This document shows positions 34,179-42,674 of a stretch of DNA of 64,000 nucleotides, piece by piece. This DNA comes from Chryseobacterium taeanense (GTDB taxonomy: Bacteria; Bacteroidota; Bacteroidia; Flavobacteriales; Weeksellaceae). A program made the translations under genes and the position numbers. The stretch lies in contig NZ_FNDW01000001.1 of NCBI RefSeq assembly GCF_900099685.1, positions 310,001 to 374,000 of the forward strand, in the 5' to 3' direction. The notes beneath the pieces were generated by a model, which was given only the letters and a program-made list of their open reading frames with translations, did not search any database and was not told where the DNA came from. Numbering within the stretch: the stretch's first letter is position 1; the number at the start of each line of letters is the position of its first letter.

Positions 34179-35846
34179 TTATTTAACTGCATTTCTCGCT
34201 ACGTCTGTTCCGACAGAAAGTAAATTTTTATCGGTCGTTATTTCTTTAGGCAACAATACAGCGCCTGTTTTGTTTCCCAGAATTTTAACGTAGGGTTTGC
34301 TCGCCGATTCAAATTTTACGGTGGAAAGATTTACATTTTTACTGTTGTAGATCGTCGCACCGGTTCCTTCTGTATATTTCAGCGTTACATTTTTAAGTTG
34401 AATTCCGTCTGCATCGGCTATGGTTAATGCTTTTTTTGTGTCAAACTGAGAATCTTCAATCACGATATTTTTAAGATTCATTTCCGCAAGCCCAAATAAG
34501 GTAATGGCTTCGTAAGAATTCACCGCATTGATGTTTTTAAAGAAAATATTTCTGAACACCGGTGTTTCTTCTGTTACCGGAAAAACTTTTTCAGGAGCTT
34601 TGTTTCCTTCCTGTTTCTGTCCGTCTTCCAGTACAGGAGAGGCACCTTCGTAAAACATATTGAAGCCAATCGTTTGCGTCGGAATATTTATCATATCAAT
34701 GTTTTTAATGTAAATATTTTCAACAATTCCTCCTCTTCCGCGCGTTGTTTTGAAACGCAGCCCGATATCGGTTCCGATAAACGTACAGTCGGAAACGTGG
34801 ATATTTCTTGCGCCACCTGACATTTCGCTTCCTATGACAAAACCTCCGTGTCCATGATACACAATATTGTTTTTGATAATGACATTTTCAGTAGGCATTC
34901 CTCTTTTTCTTCCGTCTTCATCCTTTCCGGATTTAATACAGATGGCATCATCTCCAACGTCGAAAGTATTATCATAAATTAAAACATTCTTACAGGATTC
35001 TAAATCTACGCCATCGCCGTTTTGAGAAAACCACGGATTTCTTACGGTAAGATTTCTTAAAATAACATTTGTACACATCAACGGGTGAAGATTCCATGCA
35101 GGAGAGTTCTGAAATGTAGGCCCGTCCAGCAAAACTTTGTCGCAGCCAACCAGACTTACCATCACAGGACGAAGGAAGTCTTTAACTGTAATGAGTTCTT
35201 CTTTGGATATTTTATCAGGAACATTAAAATTAGAGCTGCTTTCCAGCCCTTTCTTATAGCTTTCAGACGGATACCAGTTTTTGCCGTCTTTAGACACAAT
35301 TCCCCCGGATTTTACTATTTCTTTCCATTGGGATTCGGAAACTTTACTTTTTTTAATGGCTCTCCATGCATCACCGCTGCCATCGATCACGCCTTTTCCG
35401 GTAATGGCAATATTGGTTGCGTTCTTCGCGGAAATAGGAGACTGGCATCGCACGGTGTTAAGACCTTCAAAGCTTACATCTACTAAAGGATAATCGTTTT
35501 TATCTTTACTAAAAACGATAAATGCTCCTTCTTCTACATGAAGATTGATATTGCTTTTCAGTTCAATAGGGCCTGTAAGCCACATTCCTCTGGGTACAAT
35601 AAGCTTTCCGCCGCCTTTTTTGCTTAAATCTTCAATGGCTTTTCTGAAGGCTTCCGTATTTTTTATATTTCCGCCCGCAACGCCACCAAATTGCGTGATG
35701 GAAACAGTGTTGGCAGGAAATGATGTTTCCGCAACCTGAGGCATTTTAAACTCAATATTTTTGTAAATATCCAGGTTTTGAGCAAACGTTTGCTCTGAAA
35801 AGATCATGGCTGCTACCAAACCGATTACTTTAAGAGACTTCTTCAT
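34179..35846 (-). CDS. Polygalacturonase-like glycoside hydrolase, GH28
   Basis: A 555-residue secreted enzyme (signal peptide about 1-22). The GH28 catalytic set is visible in order: NGDGVD in place of NTD, GDDAICIKSGKD with the Asp-Asp pair, GHGGFVIGSEMSGG with the conserved His, and GLRFKTTRGRGG in place of RIK. It hydrolyses alpha-1,4-galacturonic acid linkages, probably as an exo-enzyme or on rhamnogalacturonan-type substrates; the precise specificity cannot be read from sequence. It is in the middle of the minus-strand operon between CE12 and the esterase. Confidence 0.9.
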   Translation of the reverse strand: MKKSLKVIGLVAAMIFSEQTFAQNLDIYKNIEFKMPQVAETSFPANTVSITQFGGVAGGNIKNTEAFRKAIEDLSKKGGGKLIVPRGMWLTGPIELKSNINLHVEEGAFIVFSKDKNDYPLVDVSFEGLNTVRCQSPISAKNATNIAITGKGVIDGSGDAWRAIKKSKVSESQWKEIVKSGGIVSKDGKNWYPSESYKKGLESSSNFNVPDKISKEELITVKDFLRPVMVSLVGCDKVLLDGPTFQNSPAWNLHPLMCTNVILRNLTVRNPWFSQNGDGVDLESCKNVLIYDNTFDVGDDAICIKSGKDEDGRKRGMPTENVIIKNNIVYHGHGGFVIGSEMSGGARNIHVSDCTFIGTDIGLRFKTTRGRGGIVENIYIKNIDMINIPTQTIGFNMFYEGASPVLEDGQKQEGNKAPEKVFPVTEETPVFRNIFFKNINAVNSYEAITLFGLAEMNLKNIVIEDSQFDTKKALTIADADGIQLKNVTLKYTEGTGATIYNSKNVNLSTVKFESASKPYVKILGNKTGAVLLPKEITTDKNLLSVGTDVARNAVK

Positions 35847-35847
35847 A

Positions 35848-36693
35848 TTATTTTTTTTGAGTTGTAATTATTTTTTTAAATTCCTGATAAACGATTGAGG
35901 CTACAGCTTTTGCGCCTTCCGGCTGAAAATGAGTGTTATCCTTTTGTCCTTTTGGATAGGCTTCATAGGTGTTTTCAGGGAAATTCATAAAGTAATGACT
36001 GGTGGTATAATCCTGACCTTTATGAGTGAAATATTCCATGGAAAGTTTGTTTAAATCAATCAATGGGATGTTCATTTCTTTAGCGACATCAATCGCAGCT
36101 TGCCAGTATTCTCCGTGTGCATTTTCCAGTTTGCCGTCCTTCCACGGATAATTTCTTGCGACTGGTGTAATAATAACCGGATTTGCTCCTTTCTGCTTTG
36201 TCTGAGTGGCAAATAACCGTAAAAATTCTTTATACCCCTGAATATTAACAAACCTTTCAGGATGCTTTTCTGAACTATCGTTATGTCCAAACTGCATCAT
36301 CACGTAATCGCCGGGTTTCAGATATTCATACACATATCGCCATCTTCCTTCCTGGAAAAAAGTTCGCGTACTTCTTCCACCATGCGCCCGATCGATTATC
36401 ATCACGGAATCTGTTGTTATAAATGGCTGAAGAAATTTCAGGCTGTCTTTCACAAAAAACGGCTGAAAAACCTGTCCCCAACCTGTAATCGGATAGCGAA
36501 CTTTCATATAATCTTTTCCTGGTTCATAATCTCCTGTATAATCTGCCATCGTAGAATCTCCGATAAGATAAATACAAGTGATCTTTTTATTGTGTTTTGC
36601 TGATGCCTTCTGCAAACTGTTTTGTGAATGGCATGAGGACAACAGCAAAACGACAAATAAAAATGAAACTATATGGGGAGTTTTATTATTCAT
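35848..36693 (-). CDS. Rhamnogalacturonan acetylesterase, CE12, copy 2
   Basis: A 281-residue SGNH hydrolase with a lipoprotein-like start (LLLSSCHSQ, Cys21). Block I is YLIGDSTMADYTGDY. The block with Gly is AHGGRSTRTF, the Asn block is MMQFGHNDSSEK, and the Asp-His pair is in DNTHFQPEGAK. It is longer than the copy at 31188 and has an inserted segment after block I (GKDYMKVRYPITGWG). The two copies likely differ in position or substrate. It ends 1 nt before the GH28 gene begins. Confidence 0.88.
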   Translation of the reverse strand: MNNKTPHIVSFLFVVLLLSSCHSQNSLQKASAKHNKKITCIYLIGDSTMADYTGDYEPGKDYMKVRYPITGWGQVFQPFFVKDSLKFLQPFITTDSVMIIDRAHGGRSTRTFFQEGRWRYVYEYLKPGDYVMMQFGHNDSSEKHPERFVNIQGYKEFLRLFATQTKQKGANPVIITPVARNYPWKDGKLENAHGEYWQAAIDVAKEMNIPLIDLNKLSMEYFTHKGQDYTTSHYFMNFPENTYEAYPKGQKDNTHFQPEGAKAVASIVYQEFKKIITTQKK

Positions 36694-36715
36694 TGATGAT
36701 TAAAAAATGTGATTT

Positions 36716-38362
36716 TTAGTTTTTAGTAACTCTAAACCAGTCGAAATCTGCATAACCGCCGCGAGGTGCTTTTGCTGTGCTGATACTGTACAAGCCGACT
36801 TTAGCACCGATCCACTTGCCAGGTTTTGCCTGAAAAATATCGCCGGCTTTTATGAAATTTTTCCCGTTTTCGCTGTAGCTGAACTGGCATAAACCGTTGG
36901 GTTCTTTTACAGTTACCTTTAAATAGGCTTCATTGCTTTTTAATTTTGTTTCAAATAAAACCTTTTCTTCCCCGCCTTTCTCTGCTTTTTCGGCTTTTCT
37001 CAGTTGTATATAAAATCCGTCAGGTTTATTCGTTATGACGAGAGAAGCGTGGTCTGTTCCCATAATTAGAAGCCCTGCGGTTTTTCCTTCTTTGGCATCT
37101 TCGGGAATTAATTTAACTTTTGTTATCGCTGTAAAATTCGGAGCCGGAAATTTCTGGGTTAATAAATTTGGAATGTTCCAAAGGTTTTTTTCACCTTCAG
37201 GAACCTTTATTGAAAACAGTCTTAAGAATTTTTGTCCCGGTAGTTTGGCTGACCAAACAATATTTTCATTAGCACTCCATTGCCATTGTAACCCTAGCTT
37301 TTCACCATCGAATTCATCTGTTTCAGGAGGTGAAACAACAGGATAAAATTTTCCAACGTTGGGTTTTTTATAGGTTAAAACCGGTTCACCGATTCCGTTT
37401 TTATTATTGTCAATTCCTATTACGGGCCAGTTGTTTTCCCATTTCATAGGCTGCAGATGAACGATTCTTCCATAAGTATCAACGTCCTGAAAATGATAAA
37501 ACCAATCTTCCCCGGAAAGAGTATCTACCCAAGCTCCCTGATGAGGTCCGTTGATTTTGGTGGTACCTTGTTCGAGAACAATTTTTTCTTCATAAGGACC
37601 ATAAATATTTTTTGACCGTAATACCAGTTGCCAGCCTGTAGCTACACCGCCCGCGGGTGCGAAAATATAATAATAGCCGTTTCTTTTATACATTTTAGGA
37701 CCTTCTACAGTTGGATGCGCATCGTGACCATCAAAAATATGAATGCCTTTATCTAATACTTTTGTACCTTCTGGATTCATGGTGTTCAGGGTTAATATAC
37801 TTTTTACTCCTGCGCGGCTTCCCGCCCAGCCATGAACGAGATAGGCATTGTTATTGTCGTCCCAGAACGGACAGGCATCAATCAGTCCTTTTCCTTCCAT
37901 TACCAAAACAGGTTTTTCCCATTTTTTCAGAGGATCACTGGTTTTCACCATATAAATTCCGAAATCGGGATCACCCCAGTAAATATAAAATTCGCCTTTA
38001 TGAAAACGGATGCTTGGTGCCCAGATTCCGTCGCCTCTTCTCGGAACGGAAAAATGTTCTGAGGGCAAAATATCCTCAACAACATAATTCACCAGATTCC
38101 AGTTAATCATATCTTTGGAATGAAGAATCGGCAATCCGGGAGCTTCATTGAAACTGGAAGCGGTCATATAAAAATCATTGCCGACACGAATTACATCAGG
38201 GTCTGAATAATCTGCATAAAGAACAGGGTTTTTATAATTTTTCCCCTGATCGGCAGTCCAGACTTCTGAAACGTAGTTTTTCTCCTGCGCATGGAAATCA
38301 TTTGAAGCCGTCGAAAATATTGTGATTGCTGATATTATATTTAAAATGTTTTTTGTCTTCAT
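36716..38362 (-). CDS. Glycoside hydrolase family 43 enzyme
   Basis: A 548-residue secreted enzyme (signal peptide about 1-25). The five-bladed propeller has the three acidic catalytic positions of GH43: SDPDVIRVGNDFYMTAS (base Asp), GLIDACPFWDDN (pKa Asp) and TVEGPKMYKRNGYYYIF (acid Glu). A C-terminal beta-sandwich (about 345-548), as in family members with a DUF1349/XynB-C-like domain, closes the protein. Members act on arabinosyl, xylosyl or galactosyl side chains; in this operon a role on pectin side chains is most likely. Confidence 0.88.
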   Translation of the reverse strand: MKTKNILNIISAITIFSTASNDFHAQEKNYVSEVWTADQGKNYKNPVLYADYSDPDVIRVGNDFYMTASSFNEAPGLPILHSKDMINWNLVNYVVEDILPSEHFSVPRRGDGIWAPSIRFHKGEFYIYWGDPDFGIYMVKTSDPLKKWEKPVLVMEGKGLIDACPFWDDNNNAYLVHGWAGSRAGVKSILTLNTMNPEGTKVLDKGIHIFDGHDAHPTVEGPKMYKRNGYYYIFAPAGGVATGWQLVLRSKNIYGPYEEKIVLEQGTTKINGPHQGAWVDTLSGEDWFYHFQDVDTYGRIVHLQPMKWENNWPVIGIDNNKNGIGEPVLTYKKPNVGKFYPVVSPPETDEFDGEKLGLQWQWSANENIVWSAKLPGQKFLRLFSIKVPEGEKNLWNIPNLLTQKFPAPNFTAITKVKLIPEDAKEGKTAGLLIMGTDHASLVITNKPDGFYIQLRKAEKAEKGGEEKVLFETKLKSNEAYLKVTVKEPNGLCQFSYSENGKNFIKAGDIFQAKPGKWIGAKVGLYSISTAKAPRGGYADFDWFRVTKN

Positions 38363-38410
38363 ACATCAGATTTTAACCTATTTTAAATGCAATTTAAATT
38401 CTCTGAATTA

Positions 38411-39673
38411 CTACTGTTTTTCAAATTCTAAGCTTGCAAGGATAAAAGGTCCTGTTCCTTTCGGATCGTTAGAGCGTATTTCTTCGTTAATATAATATTC
38501 ATAGGAGCCGCTTCGGTACGGATTTCCTCCTAAGCCTGCCACTGCACAACATTGATTAAGACTTACCATTCCATTTTTATCAACTGATATTAAATTTTTG
38601 AGAATACCTTCATATCCTTTTTTAGCATATTTTTTATAAAATTTAGGAAGATACTTCTTGTTGACAGATTTCATCATGGTGTAAACAAACATGGATGATC
38701 CGGTAGCTTCCAGGTAATTCCCTTTTTCGCTGCCTTTATCCAGAACCTGATACCAGAGTCCGGTTTGTCGATCCTGAACTTTAATCACCGCATCACAATA
38801 AGATTTCAGGTAAGAAATTATTCTTGCTCTTCCGGGATGATTTTGTGGGAGATAATCGAGGACATCTACCATTGCCATTCCGTACCAGCCCATTGCTCTT
38901 GACCAGAAGTTGGGAGACAGTCCTGTTTTTTTGTCGGCCCATTGTTGTTCTCTGCTTTCGTCCCAGGCATGATACAGCAGTCCTGTTTTTTGATCGAGAA
39001 GGTGTTTCTGGATAAGATCAAACTGATTAACAATATCATCATACGATTTCTCTGCCTCTTTACCTTTACTGAAAACACTGGTGTAGTGCGCATAGAAAGG
39101 TTCGCCCATATATAAGCCATCCAGCCACATCTGATTGGGATAGATTTTCTTGTGCCAAAATCCACCTTCTGAGGTTCTAGGTTGCCCGTCGATTTGCGAG
39201 CGAAGTGTCTGCAGGGCTTTTAGGTATTTTTCTTTTTTTTCTTTCTGATATAAATAAAGAAGAACATTTCCGCAATTCAGCATATCAATATTGTATTTTG
39301 AAAGGTCGTATGATATGATGCTGCCGTCTTCTTTCACCATTGTATCGCCGAATGTAGAGATGTAGTTGTAATATTCTTTATTGCCTGTTTGCTCGTAAAT
39401 TTGTTCAGCACCTTCCAGAACAATTGCTGTCGGATAGCTCCATTTGGGAAATTTATTATAATCAAGCATCCATGCTTCAGGGAAACGTTTCATTTCGGAA
39501 AGAAGCATCCTTTGTGACCACGGAAGATTAGTGGGGATTTTTTCATTTATAACAGTTTTTGACTGGTTTTCTGAAGAATCACGTTTTACTGTTTTTGAGG
39601 CACAGGAAAAGAACACTCCTGCACATAGGGCGGTCAATGCGTAAATTTTAATATGAGTTTGAATAAAATTCAT
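38411..39673 (-). CDS. Unsaturated rhamnogalacturonyl/galacturonyl hydrolase, GH105
   Basis: A 420-residue lipoprotein (lipobox GVFFSC, Cys24). The (alpha/alpha)6 barrel of GH105 is supported by MWLDGLYMGEPFYAHY (catalytic Asp region), LYHAWDESREQQWADKKTG, FWSRAMGWYGMAMVDVLDYL and the Trp-containing TGLWYQVLD. It releases 4,5-unsaturated galacturonate from lyase products by hydrating the double bond, feeding KdgF, KduI and KduD. It sits between CE8 copy 2 and GH43 in the operon. Confidence 0.9.
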   Translation of the reverse strand: MNFIQTHIKIYALTALCAGVFFSCASKTVKRDSSENQSKTVINEKIPTNLPWSQRMLLSEMKRFPEAWMLDYNKFPKWSYPTAIVLEGAEQIYEQTGNKEYYNYISTFGDTMVKEDGSIISYDLSKYNIDMLNCGNVLLYLYQKEKKEKYLKALQTLRSQIDGQPRTSEGGFWHKKIYPNQMWLDGLYMGEPFYAHYTSVFSKGKEAEKSYDDIVNQFDLIQKHLLDQKTGLLYHAWDESREQQWADKKTGLSPNFWSRAMGWYGMAMVDVLDYLPQNHPGRARIISYLKSYCDAVIKVQDRQTGLWYQVLDKGSEKGNYLEATGSSMFVYTMMKSVNKKYLPKFYKKYAKKGYEGILKNLISVDKNGMVSLNQCCAVAGLGGNPYRSGSYEYYINEEIRSNDPKGTGPFILASLEFEKQ

Positions 39674-39724
39674 GCTGTTTTAAACTTTTAAAGTTGATAT
39701 ATTTGAAAGCTTTAATCTTGTTAA

Positions 39725-40747
39725 TTACTTTAAAATTTTTCTAGGATTCCAGTTATCTTTTTCTCCTAAAATATTCTCAGGCGTATATTTTTTTGCTTCT
39801 GCCTGTGTCAGCTGATGCGACCATCCGGCTCTCTTGGATTTGTCTGCTCCGGCTCCTTTCGATTTGAATTCTGCATAAAAAGTTGTTTTCTCTGCATCCG
39901 GTTTATCCCAATTGTGCCATCCTTCAGGTTTGATTAATGAAGATAATTCACAGTTGATATACACCGTTTTGGCGAAAGGTCTCCACGGTCTTCCCAGATA
40001 GACTGATCGTTCCTTTGCATTTCCTGCTATTTGACAATTAATGAAAACGAATCCGAGACTGTTTTCCTTTGGCGTGGATGCAGCTGTAATATAGCTTGCC
40101 GTTTCTTTGGAATAGATCGTGCAGTCTTCAAAAACTGCGGTGCCGGCTCCGAAAATATAGTCGGTGGTACCTTCGATATAGCAGTTTTGAAAGTAACTCC
40201 TTGAAGGTTTTGATTTATCCGTTAAATCCTGAGCTCCTTTAAGGTATAAGGTGTCCTGATTTCCCAGGAACCTGCAATTTTGAAAGGCAATCTTATCTCC
40301 AGTCGTTAAAACTGCCACAGCTTGTCCGACTCTTCCTGCACTATTTTCAAATGAAATATTTTTCGCAGTAAAGTTATCAGCATAAATAAAGACTGTCGCT
40401 GATCCTGTGGTTCCGATGTTTTTTCCTTCCGGATTTTTTCTGGATGCAAAATCATCAAAGGTGATGAGTGTTTTTTCAGGGCTTTCACCTTCCAGCAAAA
40501 TGGCTCCTTTAGTTTCTGGAATAATGATTTTTTCTTTATAAACTCCGGGTTTTATTAAAATTTTAGTTCTTCGAGAAGAAGCGTTTTCAACAGCGTTGAC
40601 AGCTTCCTGCACAGTGAAAAAATTACCTTTTCCGTCCTTTGAAACCACGATTAATCTGTCGCCGGTTTTAAAAGAAAGAAAATGAAAGGTTGCTATCAGA
40701 ATAGTTGAAAATAAGCTAAGATATTTTAAAAAAAAGGAGTTTTTCAT
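39725..40747 (-). CDS. Pectin methylesterase, CE8, copy 2
   Basis: A 340-residue exported enzyme (hydrophobic N-terminus about 8-26). CE8 motifs are QAVAVLTTGD, GNQDTLYLKG (first Asp), GTTDYIFGAGTAVFEDC (second Asp) and YLGRPWRPFAKTVY. It resembles copy 1 at 31939-32907 but is clearly diverged, so the pair may act on different methylation patterns. It is the first enzyme gene after susC-susD, separated from susD by the hairpin at 40765-40804. Confidence 0.9.
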   Translation of the reverse strand: MKNSFFLKYLSLFSTILIATFHFLSFKTGDRLIVVSKDGKGNFFTVQEAVNAVENASSRRTKILIKPGVYKEKIIIPETKGAILLEGESPEKTLITFDDFASRKNPEGKNIGTTGSATVFIYADNFTAKNISFENSAGRVGQAVAVLTTGDKIAFQNCRFLGNQDTLYLKGAQDLTDKSKPSRSYFQNCYIEGTTDYIFGAGTAVFEDCTIYSKETASYITAASTPKENSLGFVFINCQIAGNAKERSVYLGRPWRPFAKTVYINCELSSLIKPEGWHNWDKPDAEKTTFYAEFKSKGAGADKSKRAGWSHQLTQAEAKKYTPENILGEKDNWNPRKILK

Positions 40748-40764
40748 TGAATCATTTTTGAATT

Positions 40765-40804
40765 AAAATACAGACTTCCTCCGTGTGGCAGAAGCCTGTA
40801 TTTT
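40765..40804 (-). terminator. Hairpin between susD and the enzyme genes (attenuator-like)
   Basis: A stem of about 14 bp (40765-40778 with 40791-40804, one mismatch), including ATACAGACTTC/GAAGCCTGTAT, has A-rich and T-rich flanks. On the minus strand it resembles an intrinsic terminator placed between susD and CE8, which would make susCD transcripts more abundant than those of downstream enzymes. Confidence 0.7.
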
Positions 40805-40828
40805 TATATATGAATGTGAAGTTTTTCT

Positions 40829-42664
40829 CTAATATCCGTAATCCTGCGTAAGCTTATAATTAGAATTGATTACATCTGCTGCAATAGGCAGGAGCTCTTT
40901 TCTGTTGGGTTGGAAATAATACGCATAACTTTTTACAGGATCACCACTGATGTAGGGCTGTGTCATGGCCAGTCTCCAGTTTACTTTCGTGTATCCTGAA
41001 GGGGTGGAAACACTTTGATTCGGGCTGTAGAAAACATCAGCTTTTGCAATTCCGTTGAGATAGAAATCAATGTCTAAAACGTTTTGCTGTGCCGTTTTTG
41101 TAGGTACATAATTCGAAACACTCGAAGCTGGTTTTTTATAGAAAATATACTCCGGAACGTTGGTGTAAGCGCCTGTTCCGTTCATAAACTGGGTAAGTTT
41201 CTGTCTGGTTTCATTGATTTTTGTTTCCAGAAGATTCCAACGGATGAGGTCGTATTTTCTGAGTCCTTCACCTCCGAATTCCAGCATTCTTTCTTTTACG
41301 ATGAAATTAAAAAATCCTGTTTTGTCGGTAGGAATTGTTCCCACCTGTCCCAGATTACCTGCGTAAGCTCTTTGTCTAACGGCCATCACCGCATTGATAG
41401 CTTCCTGAGACGGACCGTTGTGAATTTCATTATCGGCTTCAGCAAACATAAGAAGGATATCAGAATACCTTAATAAAGGCCAGTCGATTCCAAGGTTTTG
41501 GGAAGTTCCGGTGATGGAAGTCCACGATTTTCTGAATTTTCCGTCATTCCAGTTGATGGAAGTCTGAAGATCTGCCTGCTTTGAAGTATTGACCCTGAAA
41601 ATGGCAATGTTTACATCTCTTCTCAAATCATATTTTGTAAACTCATAAAAATAAACAGGAATTGCATTAATCCCTCCAGAAGATTTCCAGTCTGTATCAT
41701 CATGTCTCAGACCGTTATAATATCCGATTTTACTGTCTGTTCTTGAGTTTCCTCCAAATGCTCCGATGGCATAAATAATTTCGTTGGTTGCATCCGGAGT
41801 ATTGGTATGTAATGATCTGAACAGTCCTTCATAGCTTGAATTCAGCTGATGCTGTCCGGAATTGATAATATCTTTACACTCGTCATACGCAATCTGATAG
41901 TATTTCTGCGGATTTGATCCCTGCATCATCATCTGCGGATTTCTTCTTAATGAATATCCAGCTCTTGCCAACGCTATTCTCGCTCTTAAACCTTTAACGG
42001 CGGCTTTGGAAATTCTCTGTGCAGTTGTATTTGCTTCAGATCTCCATGGAACAAGATCTTCTGCTTTCAGTAGATCGTCAAGAATTTTATCGTAAATAAT
42101 ATCTCTGTCTGTTTTAGCCAGGTAAAGATCCGGAAGATCGGCAGACGGAACATCCTGAAAAGGGACATCGCCCCAGTTTTTGATGAGATCATGGTAAAAG
42201 TGGGCTCTTAACGTAAGTGCTTCACCCAAATATCTGTTCATCAATTTTTTATCTGCTTCAGAACCTGTCTGCATAACTGGAGAAAGCGGAATGTTTTTTA
42301 TCACAAGATTGGCTCTTTCGATCCCTGCATATGTATCCAAGAAAGGTCTTATAAGTTCTGTATTGGTAGGAATGGCACCGAAGCAGCTCACACCTCTTCT
42401 GTCGTTGGCGTTATAATCTCCGGATGTTCTCATATCGTCTCCCGATTGAGACAGAATAAGATTCATTCTCTGTCCGTAGGTATTATCACCCATGGTGGCA
42501 TTGTAAACTCCGACTAAAGCAGAAAAAGTATCTGAAGCAGAGTCAAACTGTTGTTTTTCGGCGGTATTGGATAAGCTTTCTACATCCAGATACTCTTCAC
42601 AGGAGTTGATGGAGATGAGTCCTGCAATGGAAAAAAGAATTGTTAAAAATTTATTTTTCTTCAT
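40829..42664 (-). CDS. susD: SusD-like outer-membrane glycan-binding lipoprotein
   Basis: About 611 residues from the Met at 42664, which gives a proper lipoprotein signal (MKKNKFLTILFSIAGLISIN then SC; Cys22 lipidated). The longer frame to 42691 adds nine residues and would overlap susC. RagB/SusD features include the N-terminal EEYLDVES, TPR-like helices with RAHFYHDLIKNWGDVPF, and the C-terminal NRKELLPI region. The protein caps the SusC channel at the cell surface and captures pectin oligosaccharides. It follows susC closely. Confidence 0.9.
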   Translation of the reverse strand: MKKNKFLTILFSIAGLISINSCEEYLDVESLSNTAEKQQFDSASDTFSALVGVYNATMGDNTYGQRMNLILSQSGDDMRTSGDYNANDRRGVSCFGAIPTNTELIRPFLDTYAGIERANLVIKNIPLSPVMQTGSEADKKLMNRYLGEALTLRAHFYHDLIKNWGDVPFQDVPSADLPDLYLAKTDRDIIYDKILDDLLKAEDLVPWRSEANTTAQRISKAAVKGLRARIALARAGYSLRRNPQMMMQGSNPQKYYQIAYDECKDIINSGQHQLNSSYEGLFRSLHTNTPDATNEIIYAIGAFGGNSRTDSKIGYYNGLRHDDTDWKSSGGINAIPVYFYEFTKYDLRRDVNIAIFRVNTSKQADLQTSINWNDGKFRKSWTSITGTSQNLGIDWPLLRYSDILLMFAEADNEIHNGPSQEAINAVMAVRQRAYAGNLGQVGTIPTDKTGFFNFIVKERMLEFGGEGLRKYDLIRWNLLETKINETRQKLTQFMNGTGAYTNVPEYIFYKKPASSVSNYVPTKTAQQNVLDIDFYLNGIAKADVFYSPNQSVSTPSGYTKVNWRLAMTQPYISGDPVKSYAYYFQPNRKELLPIAADVINSNYKLTQDYGY

Positions 42665-42674
42665 AATATTAGAT

